This document shows positions 10,964 to 20,419 of a stretch of DNA of 64,000 nt, piece after piece. The notes under the pieces are model-generated. The model worked only from the letters and a program-made list of their open reading frames with translations. It did no database searches and was not told the origin of the DNA. Source of the DNA: an uncultured Pelagibacteraceae bacterium (GTDB lineage Bacteria > Pseudomonadota > Alphaproteobacteria > Pelagibacterales > Pelagibacteraceae); the NCBI GenBank assembly GCA_902635865.1, contig CACPPD010000003.1, positions 1 to 64,000 of the forward strand. Reading direction: 5' to 3'. The position numbers and the translations under genes were made by a program. Within the stretch, counting starts at the first letter, position 1; each line of letters opens with the position of its first letter.

Positions 10964-11335
10964 ATGTCGAATTTTAGCAAAGTAGGTACTTTCATGAAAA
11001 CTTTTGGTCAGGAGGTCAAAACTAAACCATCGTTAAGCACTGAAAAAATTAATAAATTAAGAATAAATCTTATTAAAGAGGAATTAGAGGAGCTTAAAGA
11101 AGCTATGAATAATAAGGATTTATTGGAAGTAGCCGATGCATTAACAGATATATTGTATGTAACATATGGGGCAGGGCATGCGTTTGGGATTGATCTGGAT
11201 AAATGTTTTGAGGAGATCCAAAACTCCAATATGAGTAAGTTAGATGAAAATGGAAAACCAATTTATGATGAATCCGGAAAAGTTATGAAAGGCCCCAACT
11301 ATTTTAAGCCAAATCTTTCTAAGTTTGTGAATTAA
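10964..11335 (+). CDS. MazG-like / phosphoribosyl-ATP pyrophosphohydrolase-fold NTP pyrophosphohydrolase
   Basis: IKEELEELKEAMNN...EVADALTDILYVTYGAGHAFG: EExxE...ExxD MazG-fold helices. Confidence 0.75.
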   Translation: MSNFSKVGTFMKTFGQEVKTKPSLSTEKINKLRINLIKEELEELKEAMNNKDLLEVADALTDILYVTYGAGHAFGIDLDKCFEEIQNSNMSKLDENGKPIYDESGKVMKGPNYFKPNLSKFVN

Positions 11336-12165
11336 ATTTCTAACTTAAAATCAACCGCAGGAGCGCTGTGCGTAATACTGCCAACAGAAATTCTGTTAAC
11401 TCCTGTAGATGCAATGGCCTTAACAGTTTTTAAAGAGACATTCCCTGAAGCTTCAGTTTCATATAACTTTTTAGCAATTTTAACACCATGTTTTAGATTT
11501 TTAACACTCATATTGTCGAGCAGAACAGTATTAAATTTTAGACCTAATATTGATTTAAGTTGTTTAATTGTATCAACCTCAACCGTAATTTTTTTTCCTT
11601 TTTTATTTTTTATTGCCTTTGAGACTAAAGTTTTTAAGTCTGAATTAGCAATATGGTTATCTTTAATTAAATATTCATCGCTTAAATTAAATCTATGATT
11701 TGTGCCACCTCCTAATTTAACAGCATATTTTTGGATAACTCTTAAATTAGGAATTGTTTTTCTTGTGCAACAAATTTTGGTTTTTTTTCCAGCTAATTTA
11801 ACAAACTGATTTGTTTTTGTTGCTATTCCTGAAATATGAGACAAAAAATTTAAAGCTACTCTTTCTGCGATTAAAATATTTTTTGCATTACCTTTAATTA
11901 AAGCTACTAAATTTCCTTTTTTAACCTTAAAGCCATCTTTTTTCTTAATAATGAATTTTATTTTATCATCAATTAATGTAAAAGTTTGTTTAGCAAATAA
12001 CAAACCTCCAACAATTGCACTTTGATTTGAAATTAATTTAATCGTTACAATTTTATCATCTTTTATTAAACTTGAAGTGATATCTCCCGAAGGATAAAGA
12101 TCCTCATTTAATGCTAGCTTTACAGTACTCTTGATAAATTCTTTGCTTAGTTTTATTTTTGACAC
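11332..12165 (-). CDS. nadC: Nicotinate-nucleotide diphosphorylase (carboxylating)
   Basis: LNFLSHISGIATKTNQFV, CCTRKTIPNLR, GGGTNHRFNLSDEYLIKDNH motifs. Confidence 0.95.
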   Translation of the reverse strand: MSKIKLSKEFIKSTVKLALNEDLYPSGDITSSLIKDDKIVTIKLISNQSAIVGGLLFAKQTFTLIDDKIKFIIKKKDGFKVKKGNLVALIKGNAKNILIAERVALNFLSHISGIATKTNQFVKLAGKKTKICCTRKTIPNLRVIQKYAVKLGGGTNHRFNLSDEYLIKDNHIANSDLKTLVSKAIKNKKGKKITVEVDTIKQLKSILGLKFNTVLLDNMSVKNLKHGVKIAKKLYETEASGNVSLKTVKAIASTGVNRISVGSITHSAPAVDFKLEI

Positions 12166-12169
12166 TTAA

Positions 12170-13174
12170 TTATCTGCCAATTGCTGCCATTCTCTCTACA
12201 GATATTCTGGCTTTCTCTATTGTCTCTTTGTCCATAATAATTTCACCAGTTTCGTTTTCTAAACAATCTAAAATTTTTGGAAGTGTAATTTTTTTCATAT
12301 GAGGACACATATTACATGGCTTAACAAAGTCTACATTTGGATTTTCTATTTGAATATTGTCACTCATTGAGCACTCAGTAACCATCATTACTTTTTTTGG
12401 TTGATTATCTTTTACATATTTTATCATTCCAGATGTTGATCCAGCGAAATCACTTGCCTCAATAACATCGGGAGGGCATTCTGGGTGTGCAATAATTTTA
12501 ATTCCTGGATTATTTTTTCTAATATCCTCTATTTCTTTTTTATTAAATTGATCATGAACAATACAAATTCCTTTCCATGAAATAATTTCAACATCAGTTT
12601 GAGAAGCAACATATTTAGCCAAATAATCGTCAGGTAAAAATATTACTCTTTTTACACCCAGTGATTTAACAATTTTAACCGCATTAGCAGATGTACAACA
12701 AATATCTGTTTCTGCCTTTACCTCAGCTGAAGTGTTCACATAAGACACAACAGGAACCCCGGGATATTTTTCTTTTAATAATCTAACATCTTTACCTGTA
12801 ATAGATGATGATAAAGAACAACCAGCATCCATATCAGGAAGAATAACTTTTTTATCAGGGCTCATTAATTTTGCAGTTTCTGCCATGAAATGTACCCCAG
12901 CCATTAAAATAATATCAGCTGAAGTTTTTGAGGCTTCAATAGCTAATGCAAGAGAGTCCGCAGAAAAATCTGCAACACCATGATAAATTTCTGGAGTTTG
13001 ATAGTTGTGGGCTAGAATTACAGCATTCTTTTCTTTTTTTAATTTATTAATTTTGTGAATGTACGGAGCATGCACTGACCACTCAATCTCAGGCATAACC
13101 TTAGAAATTTTTTGATAAATAGGATCTGTTGCTTTACGCACTTCTTGTGTAAATTCCATGAGGATTTTTACCAA
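12170..13174 (-). CDS. nadA: Quinolinate synthase A
   Basis: AHNYQTPEI, LPDMDAGCSL, CNMCPHMKKI; Cys ligands present. Confidence 0.95.
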   Translation of the reverse strand: MVKILMEFTQEVRKATDPIYQKISKVMPEIEWSVHAPYIHKINKLKKEKNAVILAHNYQTPEIYHGVADFSADSLALAIEASKTSADIILMAGVHFMAETAKLMSPDKKVILPDMDAGCSLSSSITGKDVRLLKEKYPGVPVVSYVNTSAEVKAETDICCTSANAVKIVKSLGVKRVIFLPDDYLAKYVASQTDVEIISWKGICIVHDQFNKKEIEDIRKNNPGIKIIAHPECPPDVIEASDFAGSTSGMIKYVKDNQPKKVMMVTECSMSDNIQIENPNVDFVKPCNMCPHMKKITLPKILDCLENETGEIIMDKETIEKARISVERMAAIGR

Positions 13175-13214
13175 TTTGAATCATGATTGTCATTCATTTA
13201 TTATGGGACATATC

Positions 13215-13300
13215 GCGGTCGTGCTGAAATTGGTAGACAGGCACGGTTGAGGGCCGTGTGGACTTAGTCCATGAGAGTTCGAGTCTCTCCGACCGCACCA
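13215..13300 (+). tRNA. tRNA-Leu (anticodon GAG), 3' CCA encoded
   Basis: Acceptor gcggtcg/cgaccgc, anticodon arm cacgg-ttGAGgg-ccgtg, variable arm tggacttagtcca, T-arm gagagttcgagtctctc, terminal acca. Confidence 0.95.
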
Positions 13301-13302
13301 AA

Positions 13303-13485
13303 ATGAATTTTATAAAGGAGTTTTTGATGGATAAATTACTCTCTGTAATATTTATGATTGGGGTTTTGCTTTTAGTATTACCAAGTTTTTTACAATTAAA
13401 TTCTCAACTAAAGCAATTTCTTAAAAATCTCATTATTTGGATTGCTATAGTGTTATTAATTTTAATGATTGTTTATTTGTTTTAA
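13303..13485 (+). CDS. Small membrane protein (hypothetical)
   Basis: MNFIKEFLMDKLLSVIFMIGVLLLVLPSFLQL... two predicted TM helices; start at 13303 or at 13327 after aaaggag. Confidence 0.5.
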   Translation: MNFIKEFLMDKLLSVIFMIGVLLLVLPSFLQLNSQLKQFLKNLIIWIAIVLLILMIVYLF

Positions 13486-13493
13486 TAAGAAAA

Positions 13494-14384
13494 TTAGTTT
13501 TTTATCCAATCAGGTTTATTTATATTTATTGAAGCGTTTTTAGTTTTAAAATTTGCTTTTTCATCAAAGTTTTCGTTTAAGTATTTAATTAAAGCAAAAG
13601 GATAGTCGCTATCAATTAAAACCTTACCTACTTCCATTTCATTATTATAAATACTTTCGCCTTCATGTAGTTTTCCATTAATTAAATTTATTGGAAATAA
13701 TCTTTTTGAAAGCTTGTTCTTTAATTTAATTCGCGCTGTATTTTCTTGGCCAACATAACAACCTTTTTTGAAATCAATTCCATTTAGTTCTTCAAAATTA
13801 CATTCAATACCAAATAATTTATCTTTTAATTTATTTAAATCTTTTGGAACTATTCCAAGACTATGACTTAATGAATAATACTCTTTAAGATTAGCATCAT
13901 GAAGATCTAGTTTTTTTAAAGATAAATAAAGTTTTTCTAAATTAATAATTAATCTAGCACCCAAATCCTTATTTCTTGGATCTAAAAATATTGGATCTTC
14001 TCTATATTTAATTGTGTATCCAGGTTGATCTTTTGCTTCATCAAAAGTTAAGAATTTTTCGTAAGAAAATGCTGCTACAACAAATTCATTACTTAGATTA
14101 AGAATTTCAACTTTTGATCTTAGCTTATATAGGGATAATTGTTTAAATAATTCCTCTGCCTGAGATTTTTCACAATCTAGAATATATCCAGACTTGTGTT
14201 TTACGATTATAAATTCATATAAAAATTTTCCTTGGGGTGAAAGCAATGAACTAAAACAACTATTTACATCACTTATTTTATTTATATCGTTACTGATAAG
14301 ATTTTGAAGAAACTCTTTTGCATCTACCCCGTTAACATAAAGAATTGCTCTGTCATTTAAAATGTAAACGTTTTTTATATTCAT
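13494..14384 (-). CDS. ygfZ: YgfZ/GcvT-like folate-binding protein
   Basis: KGCYVGQENTARIK matches the YgfZ signature K-G-C-Y-x-G-Q-E. Confidence 0.9.
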   Translation of the reverse strand: MNIKNVYILNDRAILYVNGVDAKEFLQNLISNDINKISDVNSCFSSLLSPQGKFLYEFIIVKHKSGYILDCEKSQAEELFKQLSLYKLRSKVEILNLSNEFVVAAFSYEKFLTFDEAKDQPGYTIKYREDPIFLDPRNKDLGARLIINLEKLYLSLKKLDLHDANLKEYYSLSHSLGIVPKDLNKLKDKLFGIECNFEELNGIDFKKGCYVGQENTARIKLKNKLSKRLFPINLINGKLHEGESIYNNEMEVGKVLIDSDYPFALIKYLNENFDEKANFKTKNASININKPDWIKN

Positions 14385-14427
14385 ATTTGATTATTAACAC
14401 TTTTTAATATAATAACTTTTTCTCTAA

Positions 14428-15735
14428 ATGTTAGATCTTATAATTAAAAACGGACAATGTTACATCGATGGTGAGTTAAAAGATGTTGATGTTGCTATAA
14501 AAGATGGAAAAATTCAACAGATTGGGCAAATTTCAGAAGAAGCGAAAGAAATAATTAATGCAGAAGGCCATACAGTATTACCTGGTTGCATAGATACCCA
14601 AACACATTTTAGAGAACCAGGATCAACGGATACAGAAGATCTTCATTCAGGAAGTAGAGCAGCAATAGCAGGAGGTATTACAAGTGTATTTGAAATGCCC
14701 AATACAAATCCACCAACATCAAATATGAAGGAATTTCAAAGAAAATTAGATCTCGCAAAAAATAGAATGTATTGCAATTATGCTTTCTATTTTGGAGCAA
14801 CAGCAGACAATGCAGATGATTTAGCAAGTCTAGAGGGTTTAGACGGGTGTTGTGGAATTAAACTTTTTGCAGGATCTTCTACTGGTAATTTATTAGTTGC
14901 TGAAGAGGACGATATAGATAAGGTTTTTCAAAATGCTTCTAAAGTAGTAGCGGTTCATTCTGAAGATGAGGCAATTTTAAAAGTTAATAAGAAATTAATT
15001 AAAGAGGGTGATGTTCATACTCATCCAGTATGGAGAAGTGCAGAATGTGCCATAGCATCTACTAGAAGGATTGTCCGAATTGCAGAAAAGCATAATAAAA
15101 AAGCTCACGTGCTTCATATTACAACAAAAGAAGAAATTGACTTTCTTTCTCAACACAAAGGTAATATTACTTTTGAGATCACTCCTCAGCATTTAACACT
15201 TTATGCTCCAGATTGTTATGACAAGCTTGGAACATACGCTCAAATGAACCCGCCATTAAGAGATAAATCTCATTATGATAGATTATGGTATGGGGTGAGA
15301 AATAACTTTAATGATACAATTGGGTCGGATCATGCTCCTCATTTAAAAGAAAATAAGGATAAGGTATATCCAAATACTCCTTCAGGGATGCCAGGAGTTC
15401 AAACTTTAATGCCTGTAATGTTAAATCACACAAATGAAGGAAAACTATCTCTTAACCAATTGATGAACTTTGTTTGTGAAAATCCAGTAAAGATTTTTGG
15501 AATAAAAAACAAAGGATTTATTAAAGAAGGTTATGATGCAGATTTTACTATCGTAGACATGAACAAAACTATTGAGATTAAAAACGAAAATATAGAGAGC
15601 AAATGTAAATGGTCACCATTTAATGGATTTAAATTTAAAGGAACACCCACCCATACAATTATTGCAGGTAAAATCAAAATGCAGGATGGAAATATTTTAG
15701 GTGAGCCTGATGGAACACCTTTACAGTTTAGCTAA
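14428..15735 (+). CDS. pyrC: Dihydroorotase
   Basis: GCIDTQTHFREPG, IKLFAGSSTGN, IGSDHAPH amidohydrolase motifs. Confidence 0.92.
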   Translation: MLDLIIKNGQCYIDGELKDVDVAIKDGKIQQIGQISEEAKEIINAEGHTVLPGCIDTQTHFREPGSTDTEDLHSGSRAAIAGGITSVFEMPNTNPPTSNMKEFQRKLDLAKNRMYCNYAFYFGATADNADDLASLEGLDGCCGIKLFAGSSTGNLLVAEEDDIDKVFQNASKVVAVHSEDEAILKVNKKLIKEGDVHTHPVWRSAECAIASTRRIVRIAEKHNKKAHVLHITTKEEIDFLSQHKGNITFEITPQHLTLYAPDCYDKLGTYAQMNPPLRDKSHYDRLWYGVRNNFNDTIGSDHAPHLKENKDKVYPNTPSGMPGVQTLMPVMLNHTNEGKLSLNQLMNFVCENPVKIFGIKNKGFIKEGYDADFTIVDMNKTIEIKNENIESKCKWSPFNGFKFKGTPTHTIIAGKIKMQDGNILGEPDGTPLQFS

Positions 15736-16060
15736 GCTTTGCAGTAAAACTATTTACTAGAATTATACCTATCACGATTAAGAATAATCCCAATATTGCT
15801 TGCCAAGTCAAAGTTTGTTTAAAGAATATATAGCCGAGAATTGCAATTGTAAAAATTCCAAGACCACTCCATGTTGCATACATAATAGCGATAGGTATTT
15901 TATTTGCTACAAAAGTTAACAAATAGAAAGCACAAAGATAAAAAAATGCAAGAGCAGCTGTTGGTATTAGTTTTGTAAAATTTTGAGTTACAGGTAATAA
16001 CATTGTACCAGCAACTTCAAAAAATACTGCACCTGCAAGAAATAGATATGTTTTAACCAT
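15728..16060 (-). CDS. SMR-family small multidrug/guanidinium-type transporter
   Basis: 110 aa, four TM helices, AIMYATWSGLGI and GIILVNSF motifs. Confidence 0.85.
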   Translation of the reverse strand: MVKTYLFLAGAVFFEVAGTMLLPVTQNFTKLIPTAALAFFYLCAFYLLTFVANKIPIAIMYATWSGLGIFTIAILGYIFFKQTLTWQAILGLFLIVIGIILVNSFTAKLS

Positions 16061-17975
16061 TGTTTAAAATTTTATATTTAATTAAATCTTCTTTTATTTC
16101 TGTTAATATTGCTGGATCATCAATTGTTGGAGGCACTTTATATTCCACATTATCTGCAATTTTTCTAATTGTACCCCTTAAAATTTTACCTGATCTTGTT
16201 TTTGGTAATCTTTTAATAACAATTACAACTTTAAAAGCAGCAACTGGTCCAATTTTATCTCTTACCATTTGGACACATTCTTTAGATATAGTGTCATTAT
16301 CTTTATCAACACCAGATTTTAGAACTACTAATCCAATAGGCAATTGACCTTTTAATTTATCTGAAATTCCAAGCACTGCACACTCGGCAACTGATTGATG
16401 TTCTGACAAAACTTCTTCGATGGCACCTGTAGACAATCTATGACCTGCTACATTTATAATGTCATCGGTTCGAGACATAATCCAAATGTAACCATCATCA
16501 TCGATATGACCTGCATCATATGTTTGGTAGTAACCTTCGTAATTAGACATATAGTTTTCTTTATATCTTTGATCCGCATTCCATAATGTTGGAAATGTCC
16601 CTGGCGGTAAAGGAAGTTTAACAACGATATCTCCCATCTCATTTGGTTTAGCTAAAGATAGATCTGGTTTGATGATTTTTACATCATATCCAGGAACAGC
16701 TTTACAAGCTGAACCATATTTTGTTTCCATCATTTCAATTCCAGTACAATTTGAGCTAATTGCCCAGCTAGTCTCTGTTTGCCACCAATGATCAATCACT
16801 GGAACTTTTAGTAAATTTTCAGCCCACTTTATGGTGTCTGGATCAGCTCTTTCTCCAGCAAGGAATAAGCTTTCAAAACTGCTCAAATCATATTTTGAGA
16901 AAAATTTACCTTCAGGATCCTCTTTTTTAATCGCTCTAAAAGCTGTTGGAGCTGTAAAAAGAGATTTTACTTTGTAATCTGAAATAATTTTCCAAAAAGC
17001 TCCTGCATCTGGAGTTCCTACAGGCTTTCCTTCAAATAAAACTGTTGTGCATCCCTTAAATAAAGGAGCGTAGACAATATATGAGTGACCAACAATCCAA
17101 CCAATATCACTTGCTGACCACCAGATATCATCTGCATCAATGTTATAGATATTTTTCATAGTCCACTTGAGAGCAACAATGTGACCACCAGTATCTCTCA
17201 CTATGCCTTTTGGAGTTCCTGTTGTACCTGAAGTATATAAAATGTATGCAAACTCATTTGAGTTCATTTCAACACATTCAGCATCTTTAGCATTAGAGAC
17301 AACCTCTTCCCAGCTGACCTCATTTGGAGCATTTAATTTAACCTCATGACCAGGTCTTTGAAACAATATCATCTTCTCAATTTTATGATTGGCAATTTTT
17401 ATAGCTGCATCAACAAGCGGCTTGTACTCAACGGTTCTTCCTGGCTCAAAACCACATGAAGCAGTCACTAACAACTTTGCTTTACTGTCATCAATTCTAC
17501 TTGCAAGCTCATTTGAGGCGAATCCACCAAAGACAACAGAGTGAACTGCACCAATTCTTGCACAAGCAAGCATAGCAACCACTGCCTCAGGGATCATCGG
17601 CATGTAAATGATGACCCTGTCACCTTTATTGGCTCCTTGAGATTTCAATGCGCCCGCAAATTTAGAAACTTTTGATCTTAATTCCTCATAAGTGAACTTG
17701 CTTTTGTTACCTGTGATAGGACTATCGTAGATTAAAGCTGTTTTTTGACCTTTTCCTTGATCAATATGGATGTCTAAAGCGTTATAACAGGTGTTTGTGA
17801 CTCCATCTTCGAACCATTTATAGAAAGGTGGGTTAGATTTATTTAAAATTTTTGACGGTTTTTTAAACCAAAAGATATCTTCAGAGGCTTCTTGCCAAAA
17901 CCTTTCAGGATTTTTTATAGAATTTTCGTAAATTTCATTAAACTTAGAAGACATAAAAACTTGATTCGAATTCAT
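16053..17975 (-). CDS. prpE: Propionyl-CoA synthetase (acyl-CoA synthetase)
   Basis: ILYTSGTTGTPKGIVRDTGGH, WWSASDIGWIVGHSYIVYAPL, RLPKTRSGKILRG. Confidence 0.9.
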   Translation of the reverse strand: MNSNQVFMSSKFNEIYENSIKNPERFWQEASEDIFWFKKPSKILNKSNPPFYKWFEDGVTNTCYNALDIHIDQGKGQKTALIYDSPITGNKSKFTYEELRSKVSKFAGALKSQGANKGDRVIIYMPMIPEAVVAMLACARIGAVHSVVFGGFASNELASRIDDSKAKLLVTASCGFEPGRTVEYKPLVDAAIKIANHKIEKMILFQRPGHEVKLNAPNEVSWEEVVSNAKDAECVEMNSNEFAYILYTSGTTGTPKGIVRDTGGHIVALKWTMKNIYNIDADDIWWSASDIGWIVGHSYIVYAPLFKGCTTVLFEGKPVGTPDAGAFWKIISDYKVKSLFTAPTAFRAIKKEDPEGKFFSKYDLSSFESLFLAGERADPDTIKWAENLLKVPVIDHWWQTETSWAISSNCTGIEMMETKYGSACKAVPGYDVKIIKPDLSLAKPNEMGDIVVKLPLPPGTFPTLWNADQRYKENYMSNYEGYYQTYDAGHIDDDGYIWIMSRTDDIINVAGHRLSTGAIEEVLSEHQSVAECAVLGISDKLKGQLPIGLVVLKSGVDKDNDTISKECVQMVRDKIGPVAAFKVVIVIKRLPKTRSGKILRGTIRKIADNVEYKVPPTIDDPAILTEIKEDLIKYKILNNG

Positions 17976-18094
17976 TATTTTTTTTGATTTTTAACTTATA
18001 AATTGTATTTAATTTTAAAAATTAAGTAAAATCAATGAGAATTAGTCGCAATTAAGTCTTCATTTATCTGATTTAATTTGCTATTAAGCGCGTC

Positions 18095-18140
18095 ATTGGC
18101 TTAAGGAAACTTAAGTCTAGTTTATATAAACTAAAATAAA
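18095..18140 (+). promoter_or_regulatory. Candidate proteorhodopsin promoter/operator
   Basis: Two CTTAAG palindromes 10 bp apart (18100-18105, 18110-18115) followed by a perfect 16-bp palindrome TAGTTTATATAAACTA (18118-18133), about 30 bp before the ATG. Confidence 0.45.
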
Positions 18141-18163
18141 AACTAACGAAGAGGGAGTTTTTT

Positions 18164-18937
18164 ATGAAAAAACTTAAACTGTTTGCTCTAGCAGCTATGG
18201 CCTTGATAGGTTTTTCAGGTATAGCTATTGCAGCAGACGCAACGATGTTGATGCAAGATGACTTCGTAGGAATTTCATTCTGGGTTATCTCTATGGGAAT
18301 GTTAGCAGCTACTGCTTTCTTTTTCATGGAAGCAGGCAATGTCGCATCAGGCTGGAGAACATCAGTTATTGTTGCTGGTCTAGTAACTGGTATTGCATTC
18401 ATACACTACATGTACATGAGAGAAGTATGGGTTGCTACTGGAGACTCACCAACTGTTTACAGATACATTGACTGGTTAATCACTGTGCCATTACAGATGG
18501 TAGAATTCTATTTAATTCTAGCAGCTATTGGTAAAGCAAACTCTGGAATGTTCTGGAGATTGTTAATTGGTTCATTAGTAATGCTAATCGGTGGATACTT
18601 AGGTGAAGCAGGATATATCAATGCTACACTTGGTTTCATCATTGGTATGGCAGGTTGGGTATACATTCTTTATGAAGTATTCTCAGGTGAAGCTGGTAAA
18701 GCTGCTGCGAAAAGTGGTAACAAAGCACTTGTAACTGCTTTTGGCGCAATGAGAATGATCGTTACAGTAGGTTGGGCTATTTACCCACTAGGTTATGTAT
18801 TTGGTTACTTAACTGGTGGTGTAGACGCTAATTCACTTAACGTCGTTTACAACTTAGCTGACTTCATTAACAAAATTGCATTTGGTCTAGTAATTTGGGC
18901 TGCTGCAACTAGTTCAAGCGGAAGAAGAGCTAAGTAA
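18164..18937 (+). CDS. Proteorhodopsin, Gln at tuning position (blue-type)
   Basis: Signal peptide, seven TM helices, YRYIDWLITVPLQMVEFYLIL (proton acceptor Asp, donor Glu, tuning Gln), retinal Lys in NLADFINKIAFG. Confidence 0.97.
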   Translation: MKKLKLFALAAMALIGFSGIAIAADATMLMQDDFVGISFWVISMGMLAATAFFFMEAGNVASGWRTSVIVAGLVTGIAFIHYMYMREVWVATGDSPTVYRYIDWLITVPLQMVEFYLILAAIGKANSGMFWRLLIGSLVMLIGGYLGEAGYINATLGFIIGMAGWVYILYEVFSGEAGKAAAKSGNKALVTAFGAMRMIVTVGWAIYPLGYVFGYLTGGVDANSLNVVYNLADFINKIAFGLVIWAAATSSSGRRAK

Positions 18938-18957
18938 TTAGCTACAATTTAAATTAA

Positions 18958-18991
18958 GGGCAGGTACAATTTTGTACTTGCCCTTTTTTTT
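18958..18991 (+). terminator. Rho-independent terminator after proteorhodopsin
   Basis: gggcaggtaca-atttt-tgtacttgccc hairpin (one G-U pair) followed by T8. Confidence 0.9.
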
Positions 18992-19036
18992 GTCTTTATT
19001 AAAAATATATTTAACAAATATACATATTTTTATTCT

Positions 19037-20038
19037 ATGGATGTTAAATTAGAAAAATGGCATAAATGCCAAGTTGATATAGAAGTCCTCAAGGAACTCT
19101 CAAAAAAATCTGATTTAAAAGGGCTTCAACATGTTTCAGTTTTTTTTGGATTGTTATTAGTAACAGGGATTTTGGCTTATATAACTTGGGGCACATGGTG
19201 GTCTGTTTTTTGGTTTTTGGTTTACGGAAACATATATGGTTTTTCAAATCCATTATGGCATGAGACAGGTCATAAAACTGCTTTTCAATCAAAATTTTTA
19301 AATGAATTTTTTTACTATATTTCCTCATACCTCTCAAATTTTGAACCAGTAAGATGGAGATATACACATTTTGTTCATCATGGAAATACATACTCAACAG
19401 AAAATCCATATGATCATGAAATTGAATATGGAAATAATTTAAAAGAAACCCCAAAAAATTTATTAATAAATTTAATTCCTTTTATGGAACTTGTTTTTTT
19501 TAAAAAAAGTATAGCTTACGAAATTATTCTGCATGCATTGGGTGTAAAAACAAAAGTGATGCAAGATTGCATTCCTGAAAATGCACAATCAAAAGTTATT
19601 TTTAATTCTAGAATTTTTGTTGCAATTTGGATTGTAATTATTTTGTGGTCTTTAATTACATCATCTTGGTTGCCAGTTTTGTTTTTTTTATTACCAAAAT
19701 TTTATGGAAGAACTTTACATAAACTTGTTTCTTTTACTCAACATGCGGGTTTAGCAAGAAATATTAAAGATCATAGATATACTACTAGAGAAATGTATTT
19801 AAATCCTATTTTAAGTTTTTTATATTGGAAAATGGAATACCATGTAACTCATCACATGTTCCCAACAGTTCCATCTTATAATTTAGATAAACTTCATCAT
19901 CATATTAAAGATCAATTACCTAAAACAAATGATGGTTTAATAGATGCTTATAAAGAAATTTTACCTGCTTTGATGAAACAAAAAGAAGATTCTGACTACT
20001 TTTTTAAAAAGGAAGTCCCTGAACTACAAAATGCATAA
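19037..20038 (+). CDS. MocD-like membrane di-iron oxygenase / fatty-acid desaturase family
   Basis: His boxes HETGH, HFVHH, HVTHHMFP; QHAGLARNIKDHRYTTREMYLNPILSFLYWKMEYHV resembles MocD-type hydrocarbon oxygenases. Confidence 0.75.
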   Translation: MDVKLEKWHKCQVDIEVLKELSKKSDLKGLQHVSVFFGLLLVTGILAYITWGTWWSVFWFLVYGNIYGFSNPLWHETGHKTAFQSKFLNEFFYYISSYLSNFEPVRWRYTHFVHHGNTYSTENPYDHEIEYGNNLKETPKNLLINLIPFMELVFFKKSIAYEIILHALGVKTKVMQDCIPENAQSKVIFNSRIFVAIWIVIILWSLITSSWLPVLFFLLPKFYGRTLHKLVSFTQHAGLARNIKDHRYTTREMYLNPILSFLYWKMEYHVTHHMFPTVPSYNLDKLHHHIKDQLPKTNDGLIDAYKEILPALMKQKEDSDYFFKKEVPELQNA

Positions 20039-20045
20039 ATCAGAT

Positions 20046-20067
20046 CAAGTAGGTTTTTACTTACTTG
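20046..20067 (+). other. Intergenic hairpin between oxygenase and ferredoxin genes
   Basis: caagtaggt-tttt-acttacttg, 9-bp stem with one G-U; no strong U tract. Confidence 0.4.
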
Positions 20068-20098
20068 CTCAATTTAGATAAGAACTTATATATAACAC

Positions 20099-20419
20099 AT
20101 GGCAAAAATTACTTACCACACGCACGATAATAAAACCCACACAGTTGATGTTCAAAATGGATTAACTGTAATGGAGGGTGCGATACAGAACGATATTCCA
20201 GGAATTGATGCAGATTGTGGTGGAGGAATGGCGTGTGCAACTTGTCATGTTTATGTCAACGAGGAATGGTTAAATAAGCTTTCAACAAAAGAGGATGGTG
20301 AGGAAGATATGCTGGATATGGCTTTTGAACCAAAAAATAATAGTCGACTAAGTTGTCAGCTAATAGTTTCAGATGAGTTGGATGGTTTAGAAGTTAACAT
20401 TCCATCAAAGCAAGGTTAA
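20099..20419 (+). CDS. 2Fe-2S ferredoxin, adrenodoxin/putidaredoxin type
   Basis: [17 protein letters not shown]...RLSCQL cysteine pattern. Confidence 0.93.
   Translation: MAKITYHTHDNKTHTVDVQNGLTVMEGAIQNDIPGIDADCGGGMACATCHVYVNEEWLNKLSTKEDGEEDMLDMAFEPKNNSRLSCQLIVSDELDGLEVNIPSKQG

Noticed and set aside
10964-11335. MazG-like gene as prophage or toxin-antitoxin remnant
   Set aside because: No other phage or TA genes nearby; a housekeeping NTP pyrophosphohydrolase role is simpler
13258-13302. N-terminal extension of the 75-aa ORF starting at 13258
   Set aside because: It starts inside tRNA-Leu(GAG); the real start is 13303 or 13327
18073-18402. 109-aa minus-strand ORF over proteorhodopsin start
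   Set aside because: Antisense to a certain gene, no RBS or family resemblance; shadow ORF from codon bias
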